Part shown: positions 8,497 to 16,999 of the stretch, piece after piece
How positions within the stretch are numbered: the first letter of the stretch is position 1
How the letters are laid out: each line of letters opens with the position of its first letter
Source of the DNA: Burkholderia sp. PAMC 26561
GTDB lineage: Bacteria; Pseudomonadota; Gammaproteobacteria; Burkholderiales; Burkholderiaceae
Direction: 5' to 3'
Length of the DNA: 64,000 bases
NCBI RefSeq assembly: GCF_001557535.2
Contig: NZ_CP014307.1
Span: forward strand, 124,001 to 188,000
Made by a program: the position numbers and the translations under genes
The notes under the pieces: generated by a model
Databases searched by the model: none
Told to the model about the DNA's origin: nothing
What the model saw: the letters and a program-made list of their open reading frames with translations, nothing else

Positions 8497-9741
8497 ATGA
8501 AGCATCACATCCTTCCCGTGTCACCTGAAACCGTGCATTGGGGATACTTCAGCAAACAGGTCGCACCGAGCCTGACGCTGAAATCCGGCGACCGCGCCAC
8601 CATCGAAACGCTCACGCATCATGCCAACGACGACCATGAACGCATGATTGCCGGAGACCCGGGCGCCGAGAGCGTCTTTCACTGGACGCGGGAGCACAAG
8701 GCCGTATCGCGCCGGGGCGCAGGTCCGGTCGACGGCCCCTTCAAACTCGGCTCGGGAGAGGGCGTTGGCGTCCATCTGCTGACCGGCCCGGTGTTCATTG
8801 AAGGCGCCGAGCCTGGTGATGTGCTGGAAGTTCGTATCCTCGATGTCCGCCCACGTCCGAGCTGCAGCGCCTGTCACCGTGGCCGTTGCTTCGGTTCGAA
8901 CGTTGCCGCCTCATGGGGCTTCCAGTATCACGATCTGATAGAAGAGCCGAAGCCCCGCGAAGTCGTGACCATCTTCGAGCTCGATACCACCGGCGAACCC
9001 TTCGCGCGTGCCGTCTACAACTATGTCTGGACGCCGCAGACCGATCCGGATGGCATCGTGCATACGAACATCGACTATCCCGGGGTGAAGGTCGATCACA
9101 CGCTCGTCAAGCGGCGCGAGAACATTCTTCCCGACATCAAGGTGCCCGCGCGGCTGCATTTCGGCACGATGGGGCTGGCGCCGTCCGAGGCGGACTTTGT
9201 CAGCTCGATTCCGCCCAGCTACACCGGCGGCAATATCGACGACTGGCGCGTGGGCAAGGGCGCAACCATGTATTACCCGGTCGCGGTCGAAGGCGCATTT
9301 TTCTCGGTCGGCGATCCACATGCGGCGCAGGGCGACAGTGAACTCGGCGGCACTGCAATCGAGACGTCGCTTACGGGCGACTTCGAATTCATTCTTCACA
9401 AAAATGCAGACCTCGGTGGCACCATGCTTGAGGGCCTGACTCATCCGATGCTGGAAACCGATCAGCAATGGTCGGTGTACGGCTTCACGTTCCCCAACTA
9501 CCTGGCCGAGCTCGGACCCAACGCTCAGCTTGAAGTCGCACAGCATGCAAGTCTCGACAAAGCCATGCGCGATGCATTCCGCAAATTGCGGCGGTTCCTG
9601 ATGACCGTGCACAAGCTGAGTGAGGACGAAGCGATCGCGCTGATGTCGGTCGCGGCGGACTTCGGCGTGACGCAGGTTGTCGATGCGAACTGGGGCGTGC
9701 ATGGTTCGATTCGCAAGGACGTGTTTGCAGCGCACAGATAA
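8497..9741 (+). CDS. Acetamidase/formamidase family protein
   Basis: 414-aa cytoplasmic enzyme of the FmdA/AmdA family, which releases ammonia from formamide, acetamide or similar short amides. Family blocks are present in order: TVHWGYFSKQ (about 9-18), GDPGAESVFHWT, GAGPVDGP, RAVYNYVWTPQ, and the metal/active-site-like GDPHAAQGDSELGGTAIE. It is a close paralogue of the enzyme half of the AraC fusion at 3155-5530, differing mainly in lacking the regulator. ATG 8497 has GAGG seven bases upstream. It sits between two ABC transporters on the same strand and probably acts on what they import. The true substrate is unknown. Confidence 0.92.
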   Translation: MKHHILPVSPETVHWGYFSKQVAPSLTLKSGDRATIETLTHHANDDHERMIAGDPGAESVFHWTREHKAVSRRGAGPVDGPFKLGSGEGVGVHLLTGPVFIEGAEPGDVLEVRILDVRPRPSCSACHRGRCFGSNVAASWGFQYHDLIEEPKPREVVTIFELDTTGEPFARAVYNYVWTPQTDPDGIVHTNIDYPGVKVDHTLVKRRENILPDIKVPARLHFGTMGLAPSEADFVSSIPPSYTGGNIDDWRVGKGATMYYPVAVEGAFFSVGDPHAAQGDSELGGTAIETSLTGDFEFILHKNADLGGTMLEGLTHPMLETDQQWSVYGFTFPNYLAELGPNAQLEVAQHASLDKAMRDAFRKLRRFLMTVHKLSEDEAIALMSVAADFGVTQVVDANWGVHGSIRKDVFAAHR

Positions 9742-9780
9742 GTGGCACCGGCCGATCGTTCAAACACGAGGAAAATCCGC

Positions 9781-10557
9781 ATGTCCGTGCAGCTCGCGTT
9801 ACGCAACATCCGCAAATCGTTTTCCAACAAACTCGGCACGGTCGATGTACTGGGTGGGCTCACGTTCGATATCAACGAACGCGATTTCGTGAGCATCATC
9901 GGTCCATCGGGATGTGGAAAAACGACTGTGTTCAATGTGATTGCGGGTCTGCTCGAAGCCGACAGCGGCGACATAGTGTACAGGGGGCAGACGGTCGAAG
10001 GCTTGCGCGGCAAGGTCGGCTACATGATGCAGCGCGACCTGTTGCTGCCGTGGCGCACCGTGCTGCAGAACGTGTTGATAGGCCCCGAGCTGTCGCACAT
10101 GCCAGTCGCGCAAGCGCGCGACATGGCGATGGAATATCTCAATACGTATGGCCTCGCCGGTTTCGAGAACGCGTATCCGCGCATGCTTTCGGGCGGCATG
10201 CGCCAGCGCGTTGCGTTGATCCGGACGCTGATCAATGACCCCGACATCATCCTGCTCGATGAACCGTTCTCCGCGCTCGATTATCAGACCCGGCTCTATC
10301 TGGAAGGCGTATTGATGGAAGCCGTGGAGACGTTTCATAAGACCGTGGTGCTCGTCACCCATGATATCGATGAAGCTGTCGCGCTCTCCAAACGCGTGGT
10401 CGTGCTTGGCGGACGCCCGTCGCAAGTGAAGAAGATCTATGACATCGATATCAGCGCGCGCTCGCCGATCGGCGCGCGCAGCGATCCAAACTTCTCCGGC
10501 TACTTTCACGCGCTGTGCGGCGAACTCGATATCCAGACGGAGGTTGGTTCAGCATGA
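9781..10557 (+). CDS. NitT/TauT-family ABC transporter ATPase (TauB/SsuB-like)
   Basis: 258-aa ATPase with Walker A GPSGCGKT (about residues 41-48), Q-loop YMMQRDLLLPW, signature LSGGMRQRVALIRTL and Walker B IILLDEPFSALD. The DLLLPWRT segment after the Q-loop is typical of nitrate/sulfonate/taurine-type transporters. ATG 9781 is chosen with GAGGAAA upstream; a GTG at 9742 directly after the previous stop would add 13 residues. The stop overlaps the permease start by four bases (ATGA). It energises import with the permease at 10554 and binding protein at 11427. Confidence 0.93.
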   Translation: MSVQLALRNIRKSFSNKLGTVDVLGGLTFDINERDFVSIIGPSGCGKTTVFNVIAGLLEADSGDIVYRGQTVEGLRGKVGYMMQRDLLLPWRTVLQNVLIGPELSHMPVAQARDMAMEYLNTYGLAGFENAYPRMLSGGMRQRVALIRTLINDPDIILLDEPFSALDYQTRLYLEGVLMEAVETFHKTVVLVTHDIDEAVALSKRVVVLGGRPSQVKKIYDIDISARSPIGARSDPNFSGYFHALCGELDIQTEVGSA

Positions 10558-11396
10558 CGCAATCCGTTTCCATCGTGCAACCGGAGCAGAAAGTGCGTGC
10601 CCGCAAATTTGTATTCGACAGCGGCTGGGGCCGTTCGCTCCTGCAACTCGCCGCGGTGGTCGCATTCTTCGCGATCTGGGAAGGCGCCGCGCGGCTCGGG
10701 TGGGTATCGAATTTCCTGGTCGGGTCGCCGGCGAAGATCTTCGATGCACTCGTGCGCGATATTCATTCAGGCCAGCTTTTCATCGATACCGGCTACACGT
10801 TGTTCGAAGCGATTCTCGGTTTCGTGTTCGGCACGGCGGTCGGTTCCGTATGCGGTCTTGCGCTCTGGTATTCGCCGTTCATCGCGCGGCTGATCGAGCC
10901 TTTCATTGTCGCGATCAACAGCGTGCCGAAGATCGCGTTCGCGCCAATCGTGATTCTCTGGTTCGGGACGGGGCTCGTATCGAAGGTCGCATTGGCGATA
11001 TCGCTCACGGCCATTGTCGCGCTGATTGCCGCGTATGAAGCCGCGAAGGACGCTGACCCCGATCTCCAGGCCTTGCTTGTCACGCTCGGCGCCAACAAGA
11101 ACGAAGTGTTCACGAAGGTCGTCGTGCCTTCCACGCTGCCGTACGTGATCTCCACATTTCGCATCAACGTCGGGTTTGGTCTGGTCGGCGCGGTCGTCGG
11201 CGAGTTCATTTCTTCGGAGCATGGACTCGGGCACATGATCTTCACGGCGTCGAGCCTTTATGACCTGAACACCGTCTGGGAAGGGCTTTTCGTGCTGATG
11301 GCGATCGGCTTCGTGCTCTATTTCCTGATCGACATGATCGAGCGCCGGCTGCTGCCGTGGCGCCAGGCATCGAATGCAAACACGCTCAAGGTTTGA
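10554..11396 (+). CDS. NitT/TauT-family ABC transporter permease (TauC/SsuC-like)
   Basis: 280-aa integral membrane subunit with about six predicted segments and the EAA-loop region TLGANKNEVFTKVVVPSTLPYV, which contacts the ATPase. The closing motif IDMIERRLLPWR is typical of SsuC/TauC/NrtB permeases. Translation is coupled to the ATPase gene by a four-base ATGA overlap. With genes 9781 and 11427 it forms a complete importer. The family carries sulfonates, taurine, nitrate, pyrimidine precursors and similar compounds; the amidase neighbours suggest a nitrogenous ligand. Confidence 0.93.
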   Translation: MTQSVSIVQPEQKVRARKFVFDSGWGRSLLQLAAVVAFFAIWEGAARLGWVSNFLVGSPAKIFDALVRDIHSGQLFIDTGYTLFEAILGFVFGTAVGSVCGLALWYSPFIARLIEPFIVAINSVPKIAFAPIVILWFGTGLVSKVALAISLTAIVALIAAYEAAKDADPDLQALLVTLGANKNEVFTKVVVPSTLPYVISTFRINVGFGLVGAVVGEFISSEHGLGHMIFTASSLYDLNTVWEGLFVLMAIGFVLYFLIDMIERRLLPWRQASNANTLKV

Positions 11397-11426
11397 TTGA
11401 TCAACTACTCGAACAGGGAAATACTG

Positions 11427-12407
11427 ATGGCTCTCAAAGCAAAAAACCTTCTTACCGTACTGGGCTCGGTGCTCGCGTTTTGCGCGACGTCGGTCACGAC
11501 CACGGCGCTCGCCGCCGACAAGAAAGCGACCATCTCGCAGGCATTTCAGTCAATGCTGTACCTGCCGCTCTATGTTGCTATCGACGGGGGTTTCTTCACG
11601 AAGGAAGGACTGGACGTGACCAAGCAGACGGCGGGTAGTCCGAGTGCGGCATTATCGGCCGTACTGTCGGGCAGCGCCGACTTTTCGCTTCATGGCCCCG
11701 AGTGGACCGCGGTTGCGGCGGAGAAGGGCGCGGACGTCGATGTCATTGCGAACGTCGTGAACGGGGCCGCCGTGTGGATTGCGACGGCGCCTGACGTCAA
11801 GTTCACGAGCATCAAGGACGTGAAAGGCGAAGTCGTGGTCTCGGGACAGATGCCAACGACCAGCACGTCGCTGTTCTTTCGGGCGCTCAAGGAAAACGGC
11901 ATGTCGCCAGGCGACGTCAAGCTCATACAGGTCCCGCTTGGCTCGGAGATCGGGCCGCTGGTGGCGGGGCAATCGAAGATCGCGGTGATGTACGAGCCGG
12001 GTCTCGACCAGGCGGTCGCCAAGGGCATGAAAGTCGTGCTGAGTTTCCCCAAGCTTTATGGCGAGTACGCGTTTTCGTCGATCACGGCCAAGCGCATCAT
12101 CGACCCCGATACAGCCGCGCGCTTCGTGAAGGGCTTGCAAAGCGCGTTGCTATACATGCAGACCAATCCGGCGGAGACTGCCGCGATCGCCCGTAAGGAA
12201 TTCCCGACGCTCGATGCACCCGTGGTCGACGCCGCCGTCAAGCGTATGCTTGCCGATGGCGTCTATCCAAAGAACGTGGACATCACGCCGAAAGCACTGA
12301 CGGTCGCCATGGACACGCAGATCGCGCTTGGCAATCTGAAGCAACAGCCCAAGTACGATACGTTCGTCGCGCGTAGCTATATCCAACCCGCACTCGCTGC
12401 CAAGTAA
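11427..12407 (+). CDS. NitT/TauT-family ABC transporter substrate-binding protein
   Basis: 326-aa periplasmic protein of the NMT1/TauA/SsuA type. It has a signal peptide of about 31 residues (hydrophobic core VLGSVLAFCATSVTTTALA, cut before ADKK). The first strand and loop YLPLYVAIDGGFFTKEGLDV are the family hallmark, followed by SAALSAVLSGSADFSLHGPEWT. ATG 11427 follows AGGGAA. It lies 30 bp after the permease gene and 11 bp before the amidase gene, in one operon. The ligand is not known; co-expression with an amidase and acetamidase points to an amide, ureide or similar compound. Confidence 0.92.
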   Translation: MALKAKNLLTVLGSVLAFCATSVTTTALAADKKATISQAFQSMLYLPLYVAIDGGFFTKEGLDVTKQTAGSPSAALSAVLSGSADFSLHGPEWTAVAAEKGADVDVIANVVNGAAVWIATAPDVKFTSIKDVKGEVVVSGQMPTTSTSLFFRALKENGMSPGDVKLIQVPLGSEIGPLVAGQSKIAVMYEPGLDQAVAKGMKVVLSFPKLYGEYAFSSITAKRIIDPDTAARFVKGLQSALLYMQTNPAETAAIARKEFPTLDAPVVDAAVKRMLADGVYPKNVDITPKALTVAMDTQIALGNLKQQPKYDTFVARSYIQPALAAK

Positions 12408-12418
12408 AGCTCAAGCAC

Positions 12419-13753
12419 ATGACCAAGACTTACGTTTGCCCGACCATCGCTGAGATCCGCGCTGATGTGGCCTCAGGCAAGACCCGCGCCGCAGAGTTCG
12501 TTGCACAGGGTTTCGCCGCCGCTCAGGCTTCGCAATCCACGCTGCATGCATTCCAGTACTTGCCTGATGCATTGCCGGTCACGCACGTTGATGAAAACTT
12601 GCCGCTGGCTGGCGTGAGCGTAGCGGTGAAAGACATCATCGATACCGCCGACATGCCGACCGAGTTCAACTCGCCGGCCTATGTTGGACGGCGGCCGGCG
12701 CAGGACGCGACAGTGGTCGCGCGCTTGCGCGCTGCGGGTGCCACCATACTCGGCAAGTCGGTCACGACCGAATTTGCATTTCGTCATCCCGGGCAGACCG
12801 TCAACCCGTGGAACAGCGCATATACGCCGGGTGGATCGTCGAGCGGCTCGGCGGCAGCCGTGGGCGCAGGCATTGTTTCGCTTGCGCTTGGGACGCAGAC
12901 TCAAGGTTCCGTGATCAGGCCGGCGGCGTATTGCGGCGTGGTCGGTTTCAAGCCGACATACGGCACCATTGCGAGAACGGGCGTGCTTCCGCTTGCATGG
13001 TCATTGGACCACGTCGGGTTGTTCACGAGGAGCGTTGCGGATGCGGCTTATGTGCTCAAGCTGGTCGCAGGCGCAGGCCCGGATGATCCACACGCGTCAC
13101 ATGTTCCTTTGGCATCGACGGTTGCAGCGGGGCGTCGTATCGGAATGCTGGTGAGGCAGGTCGGCGGCGCTGTCGAGCCCGCACAACAAGCCGCACTCGA
13201 TGCCCTTGCCGAGCGCCTTTCACGCGACGGGGCCGAGATCGTGATGGTCGATCTTCCGGCTGAAATCTTCGATACACCGGCTCACGCGCTGACATTGATG
13301 GGCGTGGAAGCGGCCATCACACACGGCGATTTGTATCGGCGTTCGCCGGAGCTCATCAGCGCTCCCATGCGGGGATTGATCGAAGAAGGACTGCGGTGTG
13401 CGGCGACCGATTACGCGAAAGCCAAGGTCTTGCAAGGCCGGATGGCGCATCGGTTCGACGCATGGCTGAGGAAAACGATGACGCTCGATGCGTTGCTGGT
13501 CGCACCGGCGAATGGCGAACCACCGCATGGACTGGATTCCACCGGCGATGCTTCGTTCTGCGCCCCCTGGACGTTTCTCGGCGTGCCGGCTGTGACCGTG
13601 CCGATGAGTTTTGGACCTGCTGGCTTGCCGTTGGGTGCGCAAATCGTGGGCGCGGCCGGCAGTGATGCTGCGCTGCTCGATCTGGCTGAGTGGATCGAGG
13701 CCAGGACGAATTGGGCAAGTCGTGTTTCAACCACCAACGATACTGGGGCCTGA
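12419..13753 (+). CDS. Amidase-signature family enzyme
   Basis: 444-aa cytoplasmic hydrolase with the Ser-cisSer-Lys triad of the amidase-signature family: Lys in SVAVKDII (about residue 71), the glycine/serine loop GGSSSGSAAA (138-147) and nucleophile Ser in TQGSVIRPAA (about 164). Length is within the family range (440-500). It starts 11 bp after the binding-protein gene and is the last gene of the transporter operon. Likely it hydrolyses the imported compound to a carboxylate plus ammonia. Family members act on many amides, including allophanate, malonamate and aryl amides, so the substrate stays open. Confidence 0.9.
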   Translation: MTKTYVCPTIAEIRADVASGKTRAAEFVAQGFAAAQASQSTLHAFQYLPDALPVTHVDENLPLAGVSVAVKDIIDTADMPTEFNSPAYVGRRPAQDATVVARLRAAGATILGKSVTTEFAFRHPGQTVNPWNSAYTPGGSSSGSAAAVGAGIVSLALGTQTQGSVIRPAAYCGVVGFKPTYGTIARTGVLPLAWSLDHVGLFTRSVADAAYVLKLVAGAGPDDPHASHVPLASTVAAGRRIGMLVRQVGGAVEPAQQAALDALAERLSRDGAEIVMVDLPAEIFDTPAHALTLMGVEAAITHGDLYRRSPELISAPMRGLIEEGLRCAATDYAKAKVLQGRMAHRFDAWLRKTMTLDALLVAPANGEPPHGLDSTGDASFCAPWTFLGVPAVTVPMSFGPAGLPLGAQIVGAAGSDAALLDLAEWIEARTNWASRVSTTNDTGA

Positions 13754-13905
13754 AGTCGTCGAAATCGTGCGGCGTCCATGTCGCGTCGACCATGGGCTGC
13801 ACAGATCGATCCCTGGCGGCCACGCCTAGCAGAAAAGCCCAACGAATTCAAAGTTCGCGCACCTCTTCATGGTACGATCCGCCCACCATCAAAACGGAGA
13901 TCGCC

Positions 13906-14124
13906 ATGGCGTTCAAAGAAACCAAAGGCGATAAGACCGTCGAAGCTTGCGTAATGCCCGCCCCTGGCGCAATGTTCAAGGGTTACATTCGTGTTACCAC
14001 CACGTGGCGCAACCACACGATCAACAAGACGATCGGTCGCGGTTGTGGTCGGCCGGTCAAAACCGAAGCGGCAGCTCTGGAATTCGCCGAAGCGGAAGCA
14101 CGCCGAGTGCTCGCAATCAAGTAG
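13906..14124 (+). CDS. Small conserved hypothetical protein, 72 aa
   Basis: A short frame with a good start: ATG 13906 with ACGGAGA five bases upstream. The product is basic and soluble, beginning MAFKETKGDKTVEACVMPA and ending in an Ala/Glu-rich helix. I recognise no domain. It resembles small unannotated proteins common in Burkholderiaceae, but that is from memory. A likely terminator follows at 14167-14225, suggesting a single-gene transcript. A TACGAT box at about 13873 could be its -10 element. Confidence 0.6.
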   Translation: MAFKETKGDKTVEACVMPAPGAMFKGYIRVTTTWRNHTINKTIGRGCGRPVKTEAAALEFAEAEARRVLAIK

Positions 14125-14166
14125 TCACAGCGAATCACCGGTTTCGACAGCAGTCGAGATTCGGGT

Positions 14167-14225
14167 AGGCAGCCAAGATCCCCGCGCCGCAAGAACGGCG
14201 CATCGGAACGAGGCTGCCTTTTTTT
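14167..14225 (+). terminator. Probable Rho-independent terminator
   Basis: AGGCAGCC (14167-14174) pairs with GGCTGCCT (14212-14219), enclosing a second hairpin GCGCC/GGCGC (14184-14188 and 14197-14201), and a run of seven T follows from 14219. It would end the 72-aa gene's transcript just before the convergent histidine-kinase gene ends at 14233. Confidence 0.6.
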
Positions 14226-14232
14226 GTTCCGC

Positions 14233-15807
14233 TCACCAGGTCTCTTCCCCCTGTTCCTTATTGAGCAGCCTGGCGAGCCGTTCAAGATCCGCTGGTTTAG
14301 TGAAATGATGATCGAAGCCTGCGGCCTGGGCGTCCTGCTGGTCCTTTTCCTGCCCCCATCCCGTCAGCGCGATCAGATCAACATGCACTCCCCACGGTTC
14401 TTTGCGAATGCGTCGGGCGATTTCGTATCCGTTGATATCAGGCAGGCCGATATCGAGAATGATGACCTCGGGCCTGCTGTCCCGGGCCGCCTCGAAGCCG
14501 GAGGTGCCGTCGAATGCGACATGAACTCGATGCCCTTCCATTTCAAGAACCATGGAAAGACTTATCGCGGCGTCTTTGTTGTCGTCGACTATCAGCACGC
14601 TGCGTCCTCTTCCGCTTGCAGGAGGCAGGCGTCGAGGCTTCGACGCGACGATCCTCTCTTCCTCGGAGACGGGCAAACGGATCACGAACTCGCTGCCTTT
14701 TCCAATCCCGTCGCTGCGCGCAGCCACGCTGCCGCCATGCAGCCGTGCGAGAGCTCGCACCAACGCCAGCCCGATGCCGAGGCCGCCCTGGGTCCGGTCA
14801 ATTGCATTCTCGAGTTGCGAGAACATCTCGAATACCGTTTCCAAGCTGCCCTGCGGAATGCCGATGCCTGAGTCGCGAATCCTGATGGCGACGTCAGCCC
14901 CCTCGCGATTCGCGCTGAGCCAGATTTTTCCTCCGGGGGGAGTGAACTTGGCGGCATTGTCCAAAAGGTTCTGGATCATCTGCGAAAGCCGCGTCGGGTC
15001 GGCATCCAGCATGACAGGCTCACCGGGGATTGCGATAGTGAGTTCATGCGAGGCTGCAAGCACGAGAGGCCTCGAATTCTCGACTGCTCCCGTCAGCACT
15101 GAAACCAGATCGATATTCTCCCTGCGCAACTCAAGCTTGCCCTGCGTGATACGCGACATTTCCAGCAGATCGTCTACCAAGCGGGTCATGTGACGGACCT
15201 GCCGCTCGAATACTTCGCGACCCCAGATGATCTGTGGGTCGACAAGTTCCTTCAGGCTCAGCATCTCCAGGACGTTGCGCATGGGAGCAAGCGGATTTCG
15301 GAGCTCGTGCGCCAGCGTGGCAAGAAATTCATCCTTGCGCCGATTGACCTCGCGAAGGGCATTTTCCGCTTCACTGCGTGCCTCGAGCGCTTGCTCGGCG
15401 TTGCGCCGTGCGCCTAGCAATTCGAGCTCATACTGGTGACGCTCCGCAACGACGAGCACCGCGAACTCATCGAGCTCTTCGCCATCGAATTGCGTTCGCG
15501 ACACATTGAAGAGAATCGGCACGACAGGACCAGCCCGGCTGACGATGTCTACCTTGACCTCGGCAACCGAATTGCGGAATTGCAGCAGAGGCGCCACGTG
15601 CGCCTCGAAGAGAAGCCGGCCGCCGACCGTCAGCAGATCCTGAATGCGGCGCAGTCCAACGAGGTCTGCTTCCCGATAGCCAATCCAACGGCAAAACGTT
15701 TCGTTCGCGCGGACGATGGTCCCGTCTTTGGTCGTCGTGAACAGACCGCACGGCGCGCGATCAAGCGTCTCGCTGATTGTCGGCAACAGTCTCTTTTGAT
15801 GGGCCAT
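14233..15807 (-). CDS. PAS hybrid sensor histidine kinase
   Basis: 524-aa soluble sensor kinase with no membrane segment. A PAS domain (about 10-120) is followed by a coiled coil (125-160) and a HisKA domain with phospho-acceptor His167 in LAHELRNPLAP. The ATPase domain has N-box NLLDNAAKFTP and G-boxes DSGIGIP and GGLGIGLAL. The receiver (about 402-520) has Asp452 in ILDIGLPD, acidic pair VDDN and Lys in TKPAD. It overlaps the end of the upstream hydrolase gene by 47 bp, so the two are translationally coupled. By analogy with RsbQ-RsbP, the hydrolase may supply the ligand of the PAS domain. No separate output regulator is adjacent. Confidence 0.93.
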   Translation of the reverse strand: MAHQKRLLPTISETLDRAPCGLFTTTKDGTIVRANETFCRWIGYREADLVGLRRIQDLLTVGGRLLFEAHVAPLLQFRNSVAEVKVDIVSRAGPVVPILFNVSRTQFDGEELDEFAVLVVAERHQYELELLGARRNAEQALEARSEAENALREVNRRKDEFLATLAHELRNPLAPMRNVLEMLSLKELVDPQIIWGREVFERQVRHMTRLVDDLLEMSRITQGKLELRRENIDLVSVLTGAVENSRPLVLAASHELTIAIPGEPVMLDADPTRLSQMIQNLLDNAAKFTPPGGKIWLSANREGADVAIRIRDSGIGIPQGSLETVFEMFSQLENAIDRTQGGLGIGLALVRALARLHGGSVAARSDGIGKGSEFVIRLPVSEEERIVASKPRRLPPASGRGRSVLIVDDNKDAAISLSMVLEMEGHRVHVAFDGTSGFEAARDSRPEVIILDIGLPDINGYEIARRIRKEPWGVHVDLIALTGWGQEKDQQDAQAAGFDHHFTKPADLERLARLLNKEQGEETW

Positions 15808-16615
15808 CTGCGAGCGTTGGAAGGGTTTTTATGAAAGCCTCGATTGCATCGATGCATGCACGCGGCGCGCTGATATGAGGACAGTGTCCGGTGCTCTGGA
15901 CGGTGGCAAGGACGCTTTCCCGGATCATTTGCCGCATATGGTCGCCCACTTCCAGGGGCACGAACGGATCGTCGCTTGATTGCACGATAAGGGTCGGCAT
16001 GGTGACGCGGACCAGTTCGGAGCGGTGATCCGAAAGGAAGGAAACGCGCGCAAAGTGTTTTCCAATCTCAGGGGCGTTGCGGCAAAAGCTGTCGGCGAAA
16101 TCGGCGCCGGGTCCGGATTGCGCTTGCGTGCCCAGGACTGATGGTGCGATCGAATTGGCCCATCCGAGATAATTACTCTCCAGCGATCCCAGCAGCGCTT
16201 CGATATCGCCTCGCTTGAATCCCCCTCTGTAGTCGCCGTCATCAATAAGCGAAGGTGTCGGCCCGATCATCACCAGTCCGCTGAAACGCTCGGGCGCCTC
16301 GATCGCCGCGAGCATTCCGATCATGGCGCCCACGGAGTGGCCAATTAAAACCACCGGCGCGCTGGTGAATTCGGCCAGTACTTCGAGCAGGTCTTTCGCA
16401 TGACCGTGAAGCGTGCCGTATTTGACGAAATCGTACTTGGACAGATCGGAGCGGCCGCTGCCCACCAGATCGAGTAAAACTATGCGGTAGGTCGGCGCAA
16501 ACGCGTCGGTCAGACACTGCCAGATGCTCTGGTCGAATCCAAAACCGTGCGCAAAAACCAGCGTGACAGGGCCGTCTCCGACGACGTGGACATTATTGCG
16601 TCTGTGGGCTTCCAT
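15761..16615 (-). CDS. RsbQ-like alpha/beta hydrolase
   Basis: 284-aa alpha/beta hydrolase resembling Bacillus RsbQ and the plant receptors D14/KAI2 along its length: FAHGFGFDQSIWQ oxyanion region, LLDLVGSGRSDL, nucleophile Ser94 in IGHSVGAMIGM, MIGPTPSLIDD, acid Asp216 in SSDDPF and His244 in STGHCPH. ATG 16615 is chosen because residue 1 then aligns with the family N-terminus; the frame stays open to an ATG at 16798, which would add 61 residues of no recognised domain. Its 3' end overlaps the PAS hybrid kinase. In B. subtilis, RsbQ is obligatory for PAS-phosphatase RsbP signalling; a similar ligand-making role here is inferred. Confidence 0.88.
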   Translation of the reverse strand: MEAHRRNNVHVVGDGPVTLVFAHGFGFDQSIWQCLTDAFAPTYRIVLLDLVGSGRSDLSKYDFVKYGTLHGHAKDLLEVLAEFTSAPVVLIGHSVGAMIGMLAAIEAPERFSGLVMIGPTPSLIDDGDYRGGFKRGDIEALLGSLESNYLGWANSIAPSVLGTQAQSGPGADFADSFCRNAPEIGKHFARVSFLSDHRSELVRVTMPTLIVQSSDDPFVPLEVGDHMRQMIRESVLATVQSTGHCPHISAPRACIDAIEAFIKTLPTLADGPSKETVADNQRDA

Positions 16616-16999
16616 TCCGCGCCTGTCATCGATAAATAACCAATCAGCACGAATTCCGCGACCGCCTCTTGAACCCAGCGAGACTACAAGGGCTTCCCCG
16701 TTAAGCGCAAGCTCAATCGAAGTCCGCGTTAATACATGCTGCAATGCCACGTCGGCGCGCGTGAGAAGGTGAAGGACTGCTGTACTACAACCGGTCATGT
16801 TGAGCCGTGGCCCGGACCCTGATGAAAGACGCGCGCAAGGACCTCATTCGTTGGACGGGATAGAAATCCCCGTCTCGCTGGCAGGTATGCCTTGCGCGGG
16901 TCCAACCCGCTTCACATCACCGCTGGCAGTGCAAAGTGATCGTTTATCCGCTCATGATGACTATCATTGATCGTCGGTGTTTGGTCAGGCCCGACGACT
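16616..16999. other. Intergenic region between hydrolase gene and IS110 transposase
   Basis: 16616-16798 is open in the hydrolase frame and may be an N-terminal extension or leader. 16799-16999 contains a small perfect hairpin (GCGGGT/ACCCGC, 16896-16910) and the sequence GTTTGGTC at 16979-16986, repeated on the far side of the insertion element. I see no gene here. Confidence 0.4.

Noticed and set aside
8911..9735. Complement-strand frame of 274 codons
   Set aside because: Shadow of the acetamidase gene at 8497, which has full family conservation.
16616..16798. 61-residue N-terminal extension of the RsbQ-like hydrolase
   Set aside because: Not part of the alpha/beta-hydrolase fold, and the family N-terminus aligns at 16615; kept only as a possibility.
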